Below are positions 21,285 through 33,090 of a stretch of 64,000 nt of DNA, piece after piece. Positions within the stretch are counted from its first letter, which is position 1. Every line of letters starts with the position of its first letter. The notes beneath the pieces are model-generated. The model was not told the DNA's origin, made no database searches, and was given only the letters and a program-made list of their open reading frames with translations. Position numbers and translations under genes: made by a program. This DNA is from Triglochin maritima (lineage: Eukaryota > Streptophyta > Magnoliopsida > Alismatales > Juncaginaceae), in assembly GCA_963682175.1 (NCBI GenBank), contig OY821775.1, positions 50,936,053 to 51,000,052 of the forward strand, in the 5' to 3' direction.

Positions 21285-24207
21285 ATGCCGTGGAGCAGTA
21301 TTTCGGGTAAATGGGAGTCGCCGAGGATTGACGTGGCAGTCGACTTGGGCCACCCTCTCCTCAACCGCACCGTCGACGGTTTCCTAAAAGTCTCCATCGT
21401 AAGTTTCAAACACTAATGTCGGTTTCGTTTCCACTTTCTGATTCCAGTTTTATTGTCAGGTTGGTGCTTCCAAGGTTCTGGTGCAGGAGGTGTGCCATGG
21501 GATCCAGAAAGGTCTCATCTTTCTAGATTTTTTTATTTTAAAAAAATAAATAAAAATTGAAAGTTAATTTGATCATAAAAATCTCATCTTTTTTTATGGT
21601 TTTGATGTGGATCTGTAATGCCTTGTCCCGATGCCACACAGAGCTGGGTTCGGTCCATTATCCATGAGTTCATTGTCCCACAACAAACAAGAGACTGTCA
21701 CAAAACTTAAGTCGGTTAGTGTATGGTAGTAGACTCGTGTCTTTATAACTTATCCTGACTTTAACATTTTTTTGGTAGGTGATGTTATAGAATGGAGGAA
21801 GGTGGTGGTTTATGTGTTTGGGATTTGATTTGTTTCGGTTATGTGGTGATTTGATGAGATTAGTTGGAAATATGGTGGTTTCTGGTGTGGATGAGGATGT
21901 TATGACATTAATTGTGGGCTTAGTGGGCCTAATGGTGAGCATTTTGGAATTTATGAAGTGATAATTGTTCAAAGATATTGCTTTGTTTTTGTGATGGTGG
22001 TGGAGATCTGGATGTGGTGTCAGAGCAACAATCTTATTTTCTACTGGATGAGAATCTATCTGAATGGGGTTGCACTGCCTACCTGTCTGTGATCTCTATA
22101 TCTTATAATAATTATTTTAAATGCTTGATAAGTGTTGGTTTAAGTTGTGATCTTGACAATCACAAGTTGGATGAGACTGGAATTATATTTTTATGAATTC
22201 ACTCCAGATGACATGTCGATGCTCTTGTTTAACACCAAGAAGTTACTGTCTTTGCAGATCATGTCAATTTTCACTCTTCACAAGAGTTGGATTATCTTTT
22301 TTCTCACTTATGTGATGTTTTTTTTATATTAGTTTGGTTATTGCCTTCTAAACTTTACTCCTTGCTCAGGTAGTCTTTCAAAGAAGGGTGCTGAAGATAC
22401 GGTAAATTTGTTAAGCTTAATAATGCTAGTTGTCTAGCCCGATGATTATCTTTCATCCGTTCCTTTCTTGTTTAAATTTTTTCTTCCTATGTATGCATGA
22501 GTCTGCAGTATATAGGTTCGGTAGTACTATATGTTGACATTTGCCTACACTAAGAGTTTATCACTTCATTGGTTAAACTACTTAACAAAACATTTGGGGC
22601 TCTGTAAAATTAAGATTTGTATGTACATGTGATTCCTATTCTGCTTCTTATGTGAGTTTATCCCTGCTAACAAAATCTGCAAATTGAAAACGAAAAACTT
22701 TGAGTGCTCTCAAAGTTCTTTTTGGAATAATGAAATCGCATGTTTTAATTGCATTTCTTCAATGATATACTTCTCTACTGGTAAAAACTTCGTGGAGAAA
22801 ACAGGAAATTGTTCTTCTACTCCGTCCATGTATATGTCCATCAGAGGCTTTCAGTATTGTATCGTCAATTGCCGTAAGTGATTCATGACTAACTAAAACA
22901 CAAACATTCTTAATCTGTACAATACATCTAGATAAGATGCAACATAAAAGGCTGAAACCAGCACTACCATAATTGGTATTTGGTACTTGCTGAGGAGCCA
23001 TAAAACATTTGTAAATCCCAATCCATTGCTGTCTCACCTATTCAGCAAAACGTATTTAGACTTGTTATTTGGTTACATGGGTTGACATTAACATGTCAAA
23101 GTTACTTGAACATCTACATATCTTTGTCCTTCCACGATGAATTTTATCTTGAGTGCCTCCTCATGGAAATGTTTCATCCTTCGGCTTTAAGATGGGATAA
23201 AAGACTTTTATTTTTCTCTATAATGTTTTTTATACTGTTGCAGTTGAAGAAGATGTGCAAGGAAGGTGCATATTGGGGTGAGTAATTTCTGTTTCAAACT
23301 GCTATAACATGCTGGAGCCCTTTAATCTTTTAACCATTCTGCAGTAATTTATTCTTTCTATTTATTTGCTTGCAGGAACCATAGCAGGAGTATATGTGGG
23401 AATGGAGTATGGAATGGAATGCATCAGTGGAACTCGTGACTGGGTAATTTCAATTTTAACGACTTAGTGTATGCAATCAAATGTGCAACTTATGTTATTA
23501 GCAAACATTATTTTGCGTTGACAGTTAACTTTTGCGGAACCATGAACTCAGTTTTTCTTGCCATGCCTATGTAAATTAAGTTTAGCTGGAAGAGTAGTTA
23601 AGCTCCAGTGAAACCTTGTGTTAAAGATTAGCCTTGTAAAACTTAACACATGTTTGATTACACCTCCTCTGTAGTATGGCATATACAGTACCTTTATCAT
23701 TTAAGAAGGCATATGATTTGGGGTACTTCTCTGCTTGTACAGGTAGATAATACCCTTTTGTCAGTCCACAAGTTTGGGGGAAGGCTATCTATCTTCCAGA
23801 AATAATTATCAATTACCTATACATAAACCCCTGATAAATCATTCTAATTAGTTAATCTTGAAGGTTTGTCAATTCTAACCTCGTGTTTTACTTATGGCAG
23901 TTCATATAACATCCTGAACACATGTAGGCCAGAGTAACTTTCTTGTTTCTTAGTATTAATAACAATTCCTTTCAACTTTTTTTACCTAAATTCTCTACTT
24001 TTCTTCATTAAATGTTTTTAACCTTTCTTTTATTTTCCTTTACCAAATAAATTTGTTTTCATGCAGAAGAATGCAATGCTTGGTGGTGCGATAACTGGAG
24101 CTCTGGTATCTGCTGCTAGCAACAAAAGCAAAGACAAGGTATTGATGGACGCTATCACTGCAGGCGCCATAGCTACCGCCGCGGATTTCATCAATCAACT
24201 AACTTGA
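21285..24207 (+). CDS. OEP16-1: Outer envelope pore protein 16-1 (chloroplast, Tim17/22/23-PRAT family)
   Basis: A beta-independent, helix-bundle amino-acid-selective channel of the plastid outer envelope, also linked to protochlorophyllide oxidoreductase precursor import. Exons: 21285-21398, 21460-21511, 22370-22401, 23244-23277, 23376-23443 and 24067-24207. All have GT-AG borders and the phases agree, giving 146 residues, the family's usual length. Recognisable parts: MPWSSISGKWESPRIDVAVD at the N-terminus; LKKMCKEGAYWG; GTIAGVYVGMEYGMECISGT; KNAMLGGAITGALVSAASN; and AGAIATAADFINQLT at the C-terminus. The Gly-rich helices fit the PRAT pattern. No disruption is seen. The long second intron (21512-22369) carries no recognisable element. 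Confidence 0.96.
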
Positions 24208-24747
24208 ACAAGATGCCAAGAGCCGATCGAGCTTGTCGTGATCTCCTAAATGTGTGCGCGCACCCGTGAAGCAGTGTATGCAATAAGCCTGACTAAACTG
24301 CCATTTAAATCCACTCTTGAGTACTGGTTTTAGTCATGAATGAAGTGTTTGTTGGATTATGTCTTGTAGAAATGACATTTTTATCTATCTATTATTTATG
24401 TTATTGCCAAGAAGGTTATGATGACGACATGGTGTTAATGAAGTATTTAGTTTAGTTTGTCTTTTCCATTGGAGTTGTCCTCTCTCTGAACATGCACTGT
24501 TCTTTAATACCCGTTTGATCGCAGTAGGTTTGCAGTAACCAAAAGAGTTTCCCCCCTCTTCGTCATTGATGATCTAATGTAGGTTTTTGGCTAGAAAATA
24601 AGTAGAAGCCAAGGGGACCTCACTTTATTCCTAATTTCATATTACAACTAATTACGAGAGAAATCAAACTTTTAGATTTTTATTGGTGCTTGTAGCACGG
24701 ATTAAAGTTGAGGAAGTAGAGCTCTTTTAGGCATTTTTCTTTTGTTA
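24208..24747. other. OEP16 downstream spacer
   Basis: The 3' untranslated region of OEP16 and spacer. No gene seen. A stretch at 24714-24752 (AGTAGAGCTCTTTTAGGC...) recurs in diverged form at 27657-27697 on the other side of the Harbinger element. Confidence 0.5.
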
Positions 24748-25138
24748 GCCGAGAGAACCCTTAACGGGTGCTCTGAATCGCCCCGGGCGATGTGGCGGGG
24801 GCACGTGCCCCCCATTGGTTGAATTTTTTTGTTTAGTTTTTTTGCTTTAAAGAAAAAGATTAGTTATATATAATTATGTTAACGTATTGATTAGTTAAAT
24901 TGTAATTAAATTAATTAAGTTTTGAAAATTAATTGAAAAATTATTTTATGATTAATTAAATTGTTTTTTTATTTATTTAGATAAAAGTAAATTAAAAAAT
25001 TAAAAAAATCATATACAAAATACGAAATAGTAGTACAATACTCATAAACTTCGGAAACGAAATACAATGCAAATACGGAAACGAAATACAATACATAAAC
25101 TACGAATTTTAAACTACCGATAAACTGCGAAATTTAAA

Positions 25139-25945
25139 CTACCACAATACTGATAAACTACGAAACATACATTTAGTTAAGTCCAAATGAAAACATAACC
25201 ACCTACAGAAATTCTTCTGATTTGGCCCACGCCTTGCATTGAATTCAGTAAGTGTTTTTTTATCGATCTCGTCCTTGTTTTCCTTCTTCAGCAGAGAGAA
25301 TAGGGCGTCGAGTTTATTGCTGTTGAGTTCCCTTTGGAACTTCGCCTCAGCTTCAATGTGTTTCCTCTCCACCCGTTCTTCGTAACGCAAGTAACTTTCA
25401 TCTCTCACTTTTGCGTTATATTCAATTTGTTTCCCTAGTTCTAACACATTGGGATCGAGTTGCGCTTGAAGTTGTTGTTTCCCCTTCTTTTTTGCCTTTT
25501 TTAACACCTTCAGGACGAGGACAAGGTTTGAACACCATTTCATCTGTTGACGGTGTTGCGTGACTCCCATCGTCGTCGATACTTTTTCTTTTCCCGCTGC
25601 TGAAACTCCCCAGACTTTCTACAACGACATTTCCGGTGGGAAGTCCAAGCGCAACTGAATCCATTTAGGGTACCTGCGTAACATAAGCCACACATGAATG
25701 TACTGAAATTTGGTGATGCGTGTTCGTTCGTAGATGGTGTGCGCATCTTGGATGACAACGTCCTCGTTGTAACCACTTCTCTTCCTATGTACCGCCTGGT
25801 CGAAGCAACCGACCCATTGGTTCACAGCCGGCGATGTACGCCGCCATCGTCCCTTCAATGACTCATCGTTATTCTCTACTGAACCTGGCTTGCCTGATTC
25901 AGTGAAGATGTGCTCCACACGTCTCCAGAAGGAGAAGATTTAGGA
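25139..25945 (-). pseudogene. Harbinger ORF1 (Myb/SANT, NAM-associated type), truncated
   Basis: This is the DNA-binding partner of the Harbinger transposase. It reads from FSFWRRVEHIFTESG at 25945 through NDESLKGRWRRTSPAVNQWV, a trihelix/Myb-like segment, with frame changes near 25665 and 25570. It ends in a coiled C-terminus (VLELGKQIEYNAKVRDESYL, EAEAKFQRELNSNKLDALFS). The N-terminus that should precede FW is missing: the sequence abuts the inverted transposase segment at about 25933. Confidence 0.75.
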
Positions 25946-26603
25946 TGTGAAAGCATGTATTTCTTCGCATTGTGAGTGTCATTGAGACATCTGATGTCTT
26001 CTTCCAACGTACATCATACGCCACCGGTAGGATGAGCATCTCTGGCATGCAAAAATGTACTGCGGCGATCCATATGCTAGCGTACGGTGTTGCGGCTGAT
26101 GAGGTGGACGAATACTTAAGGCTAAGTGAATCCATGGCAAGAAACGTACTTGAAAAATTCTACGACGGTGTAATTAACAACTTCGGCGGTGAGTACCTCC
26201 GAAGACCTAATGCAAGTGATTTAACACGACTACTTCACGTTGGTGAGCAACGTTGGTTCCCAGGCATGATGGGAAGTATCAGTTGCATGCACTGGGTGTG
26301 GAAAAATTGTCTGGTTGCTTGGAGTGGCCAATATCAAAGGTGTAGTGGTAATGTCACTCTTGTCCTCAAGGCAGTGGTGTCGGCTGACTTGTGGATATGA
26401 CACTCGTTTTTTGGCACACCAGGTTCATGCAATGACTTAAATGTCTTGCAACGATCTCCGGTTTTTGACGACGTAATGGAAGGACGAACTCCACCTGTGA
26501 CTTTTGACGTAAACGGTTCTCGATATAATATGAGATATTATCTTACTGATAATATTTATCCAAAATGGGCAGCATTCATTCCGTCCATCGTTCATCCACA
26601 AAC
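25933..26603 (+). pseudogene. Harbinger transposase, DDE part, lying inverted
   Basis: It reads RRFRM, then a stop, then KHVFLRIVSVIETSDVFFQ, KCTAAIHMLAYGVAADEVDE and YLRLSESMARNVLEKFYDGV. It continues with PGMMGSISCMHWVWKNC (the usual D in the DCMHW motif is replaced by S), then HSFFGTPGSCNDLNVLQRSP and YYLTDNIYPKWAAF, which is the HAFFG..GS.ND...L block of PIF transposases. Stops at 25949 and 26398. It ends abruptly at about 26600, where opposite-strand coding for the transposase N-terminus begins. Confidence 0.82.
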
Positions 26604-26819
26604 ATGGTCGTTAGAAAAATAATCGGCAATCAAACGGTTGTAACCAAGCTCCCTATCTCTATCTGGGTTAGAAGTTCGCATTCTACGCCTCTTAGGACGT
26701 TGGTCCACCACTTGGGAGACATACTCCGTTAAGGAGTTCAACACTTGGTCGTGAGCTTCGTCATTGGATGTTGAAGATAATGAAGACTTCCAACTGGAAG
26801 ACTTATCGGGTGAAGACAT
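26592..26819 (-). pseudogene. Harbinger transposase, N-terminal part
   Basis: MSSPDKSSSWKSSLSSTSND is the start, followed by RDRELGYNRLIADYFSNDHV, the typical leader of ALP1/PIF transposases just before the FRRRFRM block. That block is found on the plus strand at 25933 instead. Inverting 25933-26603 would bring them together, except for a few missing residues. Confidence 0.78.
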
Positions 26820-26881
26820 TGTTCGTAGATGAATGAGAGAGAACCAACCAGGAGAAGTACATTTATACTTGTGAGAACTAA

Positions 26882-27175
26882 CCTACAGTACGCGCGTGAC
26901 TCACAAAAGATGAGACGATTGGATTGAGGCTTGGACTTCTCAAGCATCGAGGACCTACAGTACGCGCGTGACTCACTAAAGACGAGACGATTGGATCGAG
27001 GCTTGGACTTCTCAAGCATCGGGGACCTACAGTACGCGCGTGACTCACTAAAGACGAGACGATTGGATCGAGGCTTGGACTTCTCAAGCATCGAGAACCT
27101 TCAGTACGCGCGTGACTCACTAAAGACGAGACGATTGGATTGAGGCTTGAACTTCTCAAACATCGAGGACCTACA
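26882..27175. repeat. Four 72-bp tandem repeats in the 5' region of the Harbinger transposase
   Basis: Unit starts CCTACAGTACGCGCGTGACT. Starts fall at 26882, 26954, 27026 and 27098, with a partial fifth at 27170; unit length is exactly 72. Because 72 is a multiple of three, both strands show repetitive open frames, which I do not regard as genes. The array lies about 60 bp upstream of the transposase N-terminal ATG and may be promoter-proximal. Confidence 0.88.
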
Positions 27176-27444
27176 GTATTTCGTATTCTGTACTTGTATT
27201 GTATTTTGTTTCCGAAGTGTATATGTATTGTATTTGTATTTTGTATTTCTTAATTTGTTTATGATTTTTTAATTTTTTTATATCTAAGTAAATCAAAAAA
27301 TTGTTAATTAATCATAAAATATTTTTTCAATTATTTTGTAATACCTAATTAATTAAATTACATTTAACTAATTAATACATTATCCTAATTATATATAAAA
27401 AATCTTTATTTTTAAAACAAAAACAAAAAAAATTCCGGACGAAT

Positions 27445-27466
27445 GGGGGGGGGGGGGGGGGGGGGG
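27445..27466 (+). repeat. Run of 22 guanines near the right end of the Harbinger element
   Basis: An uninterrupted G tract between GACGAAT and CACGTGGCC. At the left end of the element the matching spot reads only GGGGGCACG and CCCCCC. It could be true slippage or an assembly problem. Confidence 0.7.
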
Positions 27467-27864
27467 CACGTGGCCCCCCGCCCGGGCAAAGAGCACACGT
27501 TAAGGGTGCTCTAATGGTTAAGAATTTTGTAGGGGGTTGGTTTGTGTTGACGTGGCGGAGAGAGAAGCTGACGTGACTGAGAGAGAAATCAGGACCCCCG
27601 AAAATTGCCCGGGCATTATTAACGATGCTCTGAAAGCAATGATGGTCGGACCCAAAGTAGAGCTCTCTTAGCCATTTTTCCTTTGTCAACGAAAGCAACC
27701 ATGATTCACTTTCACAACAGTTTATGACAAGATAAGACCCTGTCGGTTTGGCATCTTCAGGAATACATGATCGACGTTAAAAATCAACGTCTATTGCTAT
27801 ACAATATCTCAAATTAGGGTTTTCTGTTTGGATGCACTTAAAAAATGATATTAGATTGTACTTA

Positions 27865-28638
27865 GACCATCATTAACAACACTCGGGTACTTCTCAGGCG
27901 CTCGATTTTCTATCTCAGCCACGACAACTTCTCTCTCGGCCACGTCAACACAAACCAACCATCGCACAATTTTTTTAACCATTATCAAATTCACTCAGTC
28001 ACGTTACAATATTTGTTGTCACGTCATTATTTTTATTCTCTTCTCTGAAACTCTCACAACAATCAACAAAATATATTAATAATCATTATTGTAATTACTC
28101 AATTTAATTAATTCATTTGGTTTTAATTAACAATTGATATATCAATTTCTAATTTGGAGTTAATGTGTCGTAGTTTATCAGTATTGTTGCACTAACATCT
28201 ATTTAAATTTTGTATTCGTATTTGTATTGTATTTTGTATGTGTATTTCTGTTGTATTTCATATTCGTATTTGTATTGTATTTTATATCAGTATTTGTATT
28301 GTATTTCGTATCCGGAGTTTATGAGTATTGTATTAGTGTTTTGTGACTTATCTCAATTTCGTATATAATTTTTTTATTTTTAAATTTAACTAAATCTTAA
28401 TAAATCGAAAACAATTTATTTATTATAAAATATTCAAACAACATCAATACATTAACCACAATTAAATTATAAAACCTAATTAATTAAATTACAATTTAAC
28501 TAATCAATACATTAACCTAAATATATATATCTAATATTTTTCTTTTAACTTAAAAAACAAAAAACTTTTCAACCAATCAGGGGGGCACGCCGCCTCCCTG
28601 CCCGGGTGCCCGATTTAGAGCACTCGTTAAGGGTGCTC
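27865..28638. mobile_element. Tourist-like non-autonomous Harbinger element
   Basis: TTA flanks both sides (27862-27864 and 28639-28641). Left end GACCATCATTAACAACACTC; right end, reversed, GAGCACCCTTAACGAGTGCT. Internal AT-rich repeats of GTATTTGTATTGTATTTCGT type also occur in the larger Harbinger element (25020-25130 and 27175-27250). No coding region is seen, so it is probably mobilised by, and derived from, the same family. Confidence 0.72.
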
Positions 28639-28641
28639 TTA

Positions 28642-29864
28642 GGCTAACTAAGATGTATTTTTTAGACAACTTGCGAACTACTCCAACATATTTCAAAGAA
28701 TTTTTATCATAATCCTCGAATACTATTTTTTTCAAAATATGTATCTAATGTAAAGGTGGTTACACATTTTTGTTTAAATTATAAACTTTATTTTTTTTTC
28801 CTTTATATACTTAAGAAATACCACTTAGTCAAAACACATATTTACACAGTTTATCGATTTTGATAATATATTGTGATTTGTCTTGGGTCGATATGCAATA
28901 TGTCAAAAATTATGGATATGACTAAAAAATTATGAATTTTCTTGCAATGCTCTACAAATCGTCCAAAAAATTAGTTTTAACTAGGTGGTTTGTTGGGTAC
29001 ATAAACAAAAATTATGTAACCAACCATGATATTAAATAAAAAAATTGAAGAAAAATGAAATTGAAGTAGTCGAGAAGAATTTAATGTATTTTCTTAGATT
29101 ATTTTGCAAAATATCCTAATTTTTTAATATAAATATAACAACCGATATTACAACTTTACAACTGTACCAAAACTAATTTTGCAAAAAAAAAAATCAAATG
29201 TACCCAAAGCTAGATATCACCGCTTCATAGGATTCTTTCTTCATCAGATGTTATACCCCCATATCATATATATGTTGCATGGATTTTTCTTTGGAGGGTT
29301 TTGGTTTGTAGGTAGTGTGATGTTATGGGCTAGCTTGTATGGTGATGTTATATGAAACATTTCGTCTCCGATTTGAGAACTTCCACACATATTCTGAGGT
29401 TCGCAATTAATGGATATATACAAAGATTAATATAATAGTTGATCAAGATGTATGTGTCCAAATGGTTGGTTTACATCTGGCGCGCAAACCAACCACATGA
29501 TGAATTATTTTGGAAATACGAAAGCCAGCTATACTCACATAGAAATAGAATATATATTATATAATACCACGAGGAGGTTCGTCCAATTTTGATGCATTAA
29601 TTATTACCACACTTTTCTTAATTACTCTTCATTCTTCAACTTCAATTCTGAGAAATATATTTCATGTAATTTGCTCACATCTCATTTATGCATGTGACGT
29701 GAGAGTAAAATAGACCACAAGAAATCATTGAACTTAATTATTTTATTTAATATCAACAGTATATAATATACGTAACCATGCAATTGAAGTTGGTATAGTT
29801 AGATGTGTTTAATGAATCATATATGAGATAATACTTATGGTAGGTTAGAAATCTTTGTCTGATC

Positions 29865-29948
<84 letters not shown>

Positions 29949-30708
29949 GTCACCATTGATGTTCATGAGTTCTCAAACATTGCACATCAAATTAACTCCA
30001 ATAATTGGTGGGTTCAATTCTAGAATTTGCATGTGGGCAATAACAGAGTTGCATGTGGTGCTCCATTATTCATACTTCAAATTAATTAATTAATTCACAG
30101 TTCCAAACCGGCCAAAACAAAGTTCTCCACCTAAAAAAACAACAAACACATCCATCACAACTCCATTTTTATTTCTACTCGTGCATATATACCTTTAATC
30201 ACTCTTGCTCAACTATATATGTGTCTTAGTAACTAACTGTGTTAGCTCAATTAGTAGATATTTAATTATGTATTACACCATATTAGGAATCAAACTTATA
30301 AATCAGCATGCAAGTTGTATATATGTTGAAATTTAATTAAAAAATATGAGTATTTTCAAAACAAACATAATAATAATAATAATAATATTCTGTGCTAGTG
30401 ATTTAGTTCATCGAAATCAATCATGCATCTTAAAATGTTATCCATGAAATAATGGGATTAATTACGTGCTTTTGCGCCTTAAACTCACGAGCTAATTGAG
30501 TTGAGTACTATTACGATTATTTGAGATATATAGAAGCGATGGGTTCGGTTTTTAACCAATTAAAACCAGTACTGCTAGTACACCTTTTATTTCTTAAATA
30601 ATCAATCTATTGTAACCATACAATACATGGATATGTAGATATGGTTTGTGAGATGACAAACACAAATTTAAGATGGCGTTAAATAGACCAACAAAATGAA
30701 AGAAGCCA

Positions 30709-30747
<39 letters not shown>

Positions 30748-31163
30748 TTGCATCATGTGATGTGAAGTATATGGATAACGATTAATAAATCGCTTTCCAT
30801 CGACAAGTTAAAATCAACCAAGAAATTAGACTTGATATATCGGTTTGTCGATCGAATGATCAATAATCGACGCGCTAGGTTGGATTACATGCATGTAATA
30901 GGTCGTTGTTCGCCGTGCACAATTTGCATGCATGCGTTTAAGAATTTTCTTTCCTTGTTTAATTAGTTGGTGTGAACGCTTAATTTGTTTTTTTCTTCTT
31001 CTTAAAATCATATATACATGCATTCAAAATCATAATCACCAAGACCCCACCATCAATTAATTTTCTCTCTCTCTCTCTCATTACATGTATATCAGATGTC
31101 ACCTAAAAGAATGAAGGGGTCAGTATAAATTCATGACAATCAACGTAAGTTTAATTTGTTTTA
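28642..31163. other. AT-rich spacer with TA microsatellites
   Basis: I see no gene in this 2.5-kb stretch. It has TA/CATA microsatellites at about 29863-29948 and 30712-30744, an (AAT) run near 30370 and a CT run near 31065. The open frame at 29753-29956 is a by-product of the TA repeat. Confidence 0.6.
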
Positions 31164-31301
31164 CTGCTAAACGTGGTCGGAACTACTTAAATCGTCCTAC
31201 GAATTACCATTTTGTCTTTTTATCATTTATATTTATATAACTCTTCATTTTACTCTTCTAACACCACACTCTCTTCATATTACTCTCATATTCATCCAAA
31301 A

Positions 31302-31760
31302 ACATGTCTCGGAGGTCATGAAAAGAGCCAACAGACGCCCCAGACTACTCAAATCTGGTAAAATGCCTCGTTTAGTTTTTTTTAAATATTTTTTTTGGGT
31401 CAGGCGTCCGCAGGAACCGTTCGAACACAATAGAGGGGACTGGCTCAGTCAGACGCCCCTCCATTCTTTTTATATTTAATTTTATTATTTAAATTGATTT
31501 TAATATGTGATAATTGTTAAATAAATTGATTATTAAGTTAATAATTGGTTAAATTAGTTGAGTAATTAGTAAAATTGATTAATTATTAAAATTAGTTTCA
31601 TTGATTGATAAATTTGAGAATTAAGTAATTTAAATCCGTTAAAAAAATTGAATTTCTAAAATTGAATTAATAGTCATCGGGTTACCTTGGAGGAAAAGTG
31701 AAATTAGTTCCCTTACGAGCTGTATATAGTTTAGTTGTGCCGAGGACTACATTGATGAGC
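31302..31760 (+). pseudogene. Remnant of the MULE2 small convergent gene, copy B
   Basis: Exon 1 at 31302-31355 matches copy A codon for codon (MSRRS, then a stop, then KEPTDAPDYSNL, donor GTAAAA). Exon 2 begins at about 31674 after TTAATAG (SSGYLGGKVKLVPLRAVYS), then decays. The shared splice sites support the gene model made from copy A. Confidence 0.7.
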
Positions 31761-31764
31761 CTTA

Positions 31765-32925
31765 TTGTTCGTCCAATTCAACACAACATTTTCTTTGTGT
31801 ACTAACCACGTGTCTTCCAGATACTCCGTGAGAATTGACCAATCCAGAAAACATGACTCTCCTCCACTTTCCATGCCTCAATTTTTTTGCAAACTACTTG
31901 TTCTTGCCGAATACGTGGTATGTGTAGTTGTGCATGTATTTGTTGATATGTCATGTGCAAAGTAAATGAACAGACTCGGGAAAAACCTCTGTCACTAGTC
32001 GCATCATACCTAACTCCGAGTCCGTTATTATTGCAGTCGGGCTGACAGTATCCAATAACAGATCTCACAACTTCTCCAACACCCACCGGTAGCTAGACTC
32101 GGTCTCATCCTTCATAATGGCATAACCGACGAGGAAGTTCATGTTTGTTGGAGTCACTCCAACCATCTCAAACAAAGACATCTTCTACTTGTTCGTCTTG
32201 TACGTTGAATCCATGTAGATTACGAAAGGGTATGTGCGCAACAACTGAATTGACGTTGGATGTGCCAAAAATGCGTGAGTGAGGACATTAATTTCTTCAT
32301 CCGCCATAATCCAATGTAAGTACTCATACTGCACTGCCTAATGCAGAAATTGTTGAGCGGGATTCCTATCTTCAGATTTCGTCATCGTCATGTACTCTCT
32401 GAAGTTATAAATGTGTCTCTGATTGAGATTATCCTCCGAGAATTTCTCCTTTACTGCAAACAAGATGTTACGTGGTTTTGCTTGTGCCTTAGTCATATCA
32501 CGAACAATTTTCTTGGCCCCAGAACTAAGACCGCTGATCTGTCGGCGACCCTCTGGATAAACTGCAAGTCTGTGGTTATGCTGCCCATGAGTACTATTAG
32601 AAACAATGACCCATCCATCACAATCCCGTTGCTCGACTACCTTTACCAAAAAACGACAACCACAACATTTTCTTTTCGTGTTCTTCCGTGGTGCAATATT
32701 CATATCACGAGAACTCATTTCATTTCTGTAATCGCATCTCAGATAAAAATCCGTCTGATTATCTGCTTTTGATTTGTAGCATGATATTACCAAAAAAATC
32801 TGGCTCCGATGACAACTTGTTTCGCCCTTTTACAGGTTTCCTCGATTGTTGTAAATACTTTTTTACTAGCAAAAAGCTCACTGTAATCTTCTCCATCGCC
32901 ACCAAAATCTTATAACGGAACCTAA
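31765..32925 (-). pseudogene. MULE2 transposase remnant, copy B
   Basis: It runs from the VPL.DFGGDGEDYSELF equivalent near 32925 through KCCGCRFLVKVVEQRDCDGW and RHIYNFREYMTMTKSEDRNP, then on to STYKTNK and AIITDSELGMMRLVTEVFPE (as read through several stops and frame changes), ending near 31770. It has many nonsense codons and lacks the SWIM end, so it is non-functional. Confidence 0.8.
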
Positions 32926-32968
32926 AATAATTTAAAATAACACAAAATAAATAAATTTAAAATAAAAA

Positions 32969-33090
32969 ATGGGGCGTCTGGTTGGGATGCCCCATCCTTG
33001 GGCACGACGACTTATAGATGTGCCTCATCCAAGGATGGGGCATCTGTCTAAGCCGCCCTCACCAAGGAGGAGGCATCCCAACCAGACGCC
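32969..33090. other. Hairpin at the intron position of MULE2-B
   Basis: GGCGTCTGGTTGGGATGCC pairs with GGCATCCCAACCAGACGCC, a 19-bp perfect outer stem, enclosing a second stem CCATCCTTGG / CCAAGGATGG. It sits at the same place as the copy A and copy C hairpins, but the stem sequence is different. Confidence 0.78.

Larger units (their letters stand above)
24748..27635. mobile_element. Rearranged PIF/Harbinger element
   Basis: The left terminus GAGAACCCTTAACGGGTGCTC and an inverted partner GAGCACCCTTAACGTGTGCTC (reverse strand, near 27489-27512) frame a 2.8-kb unit, with TTA at 24745-24747 and 27518-27520 as possible target duplications. Beyond it, 27520-27632 matches, inverted, the left end of the Tourist-like element at 27865, so the true right border may be about 27632. 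Inside are a truncated ORF1 (minus), a transposase whose C-terminal part is inverted relative to its N-terminal part, 72-bp tandem repeats and a run of 22 G. Harbinger elements normally carry exactly these two genes. Confidence 0.8.

Noticed and set aside
20939..21409. A 156-codon minus-strand open frame over the OEP16 first exon
   Set aside because: It is antisense to a well-supported exon and its GAA/TTC repeat. No domain.
26878..27159. Repetitive open frames on both strands (LDFSSIEDLQYARDSLKTRR-like and RSPSLDPIVSSLVSHARTVG-like)
   Set aside because: The 72-bp repeat is a multiple of three, so open frames on both strands are expected. Its position upstream of the transposase start fits a non-coding repeat better.
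29753..29956. A Tyr/Ile-rich open frame
   Set aside because: It is produced entirely by the TA/CATA microsatellite.
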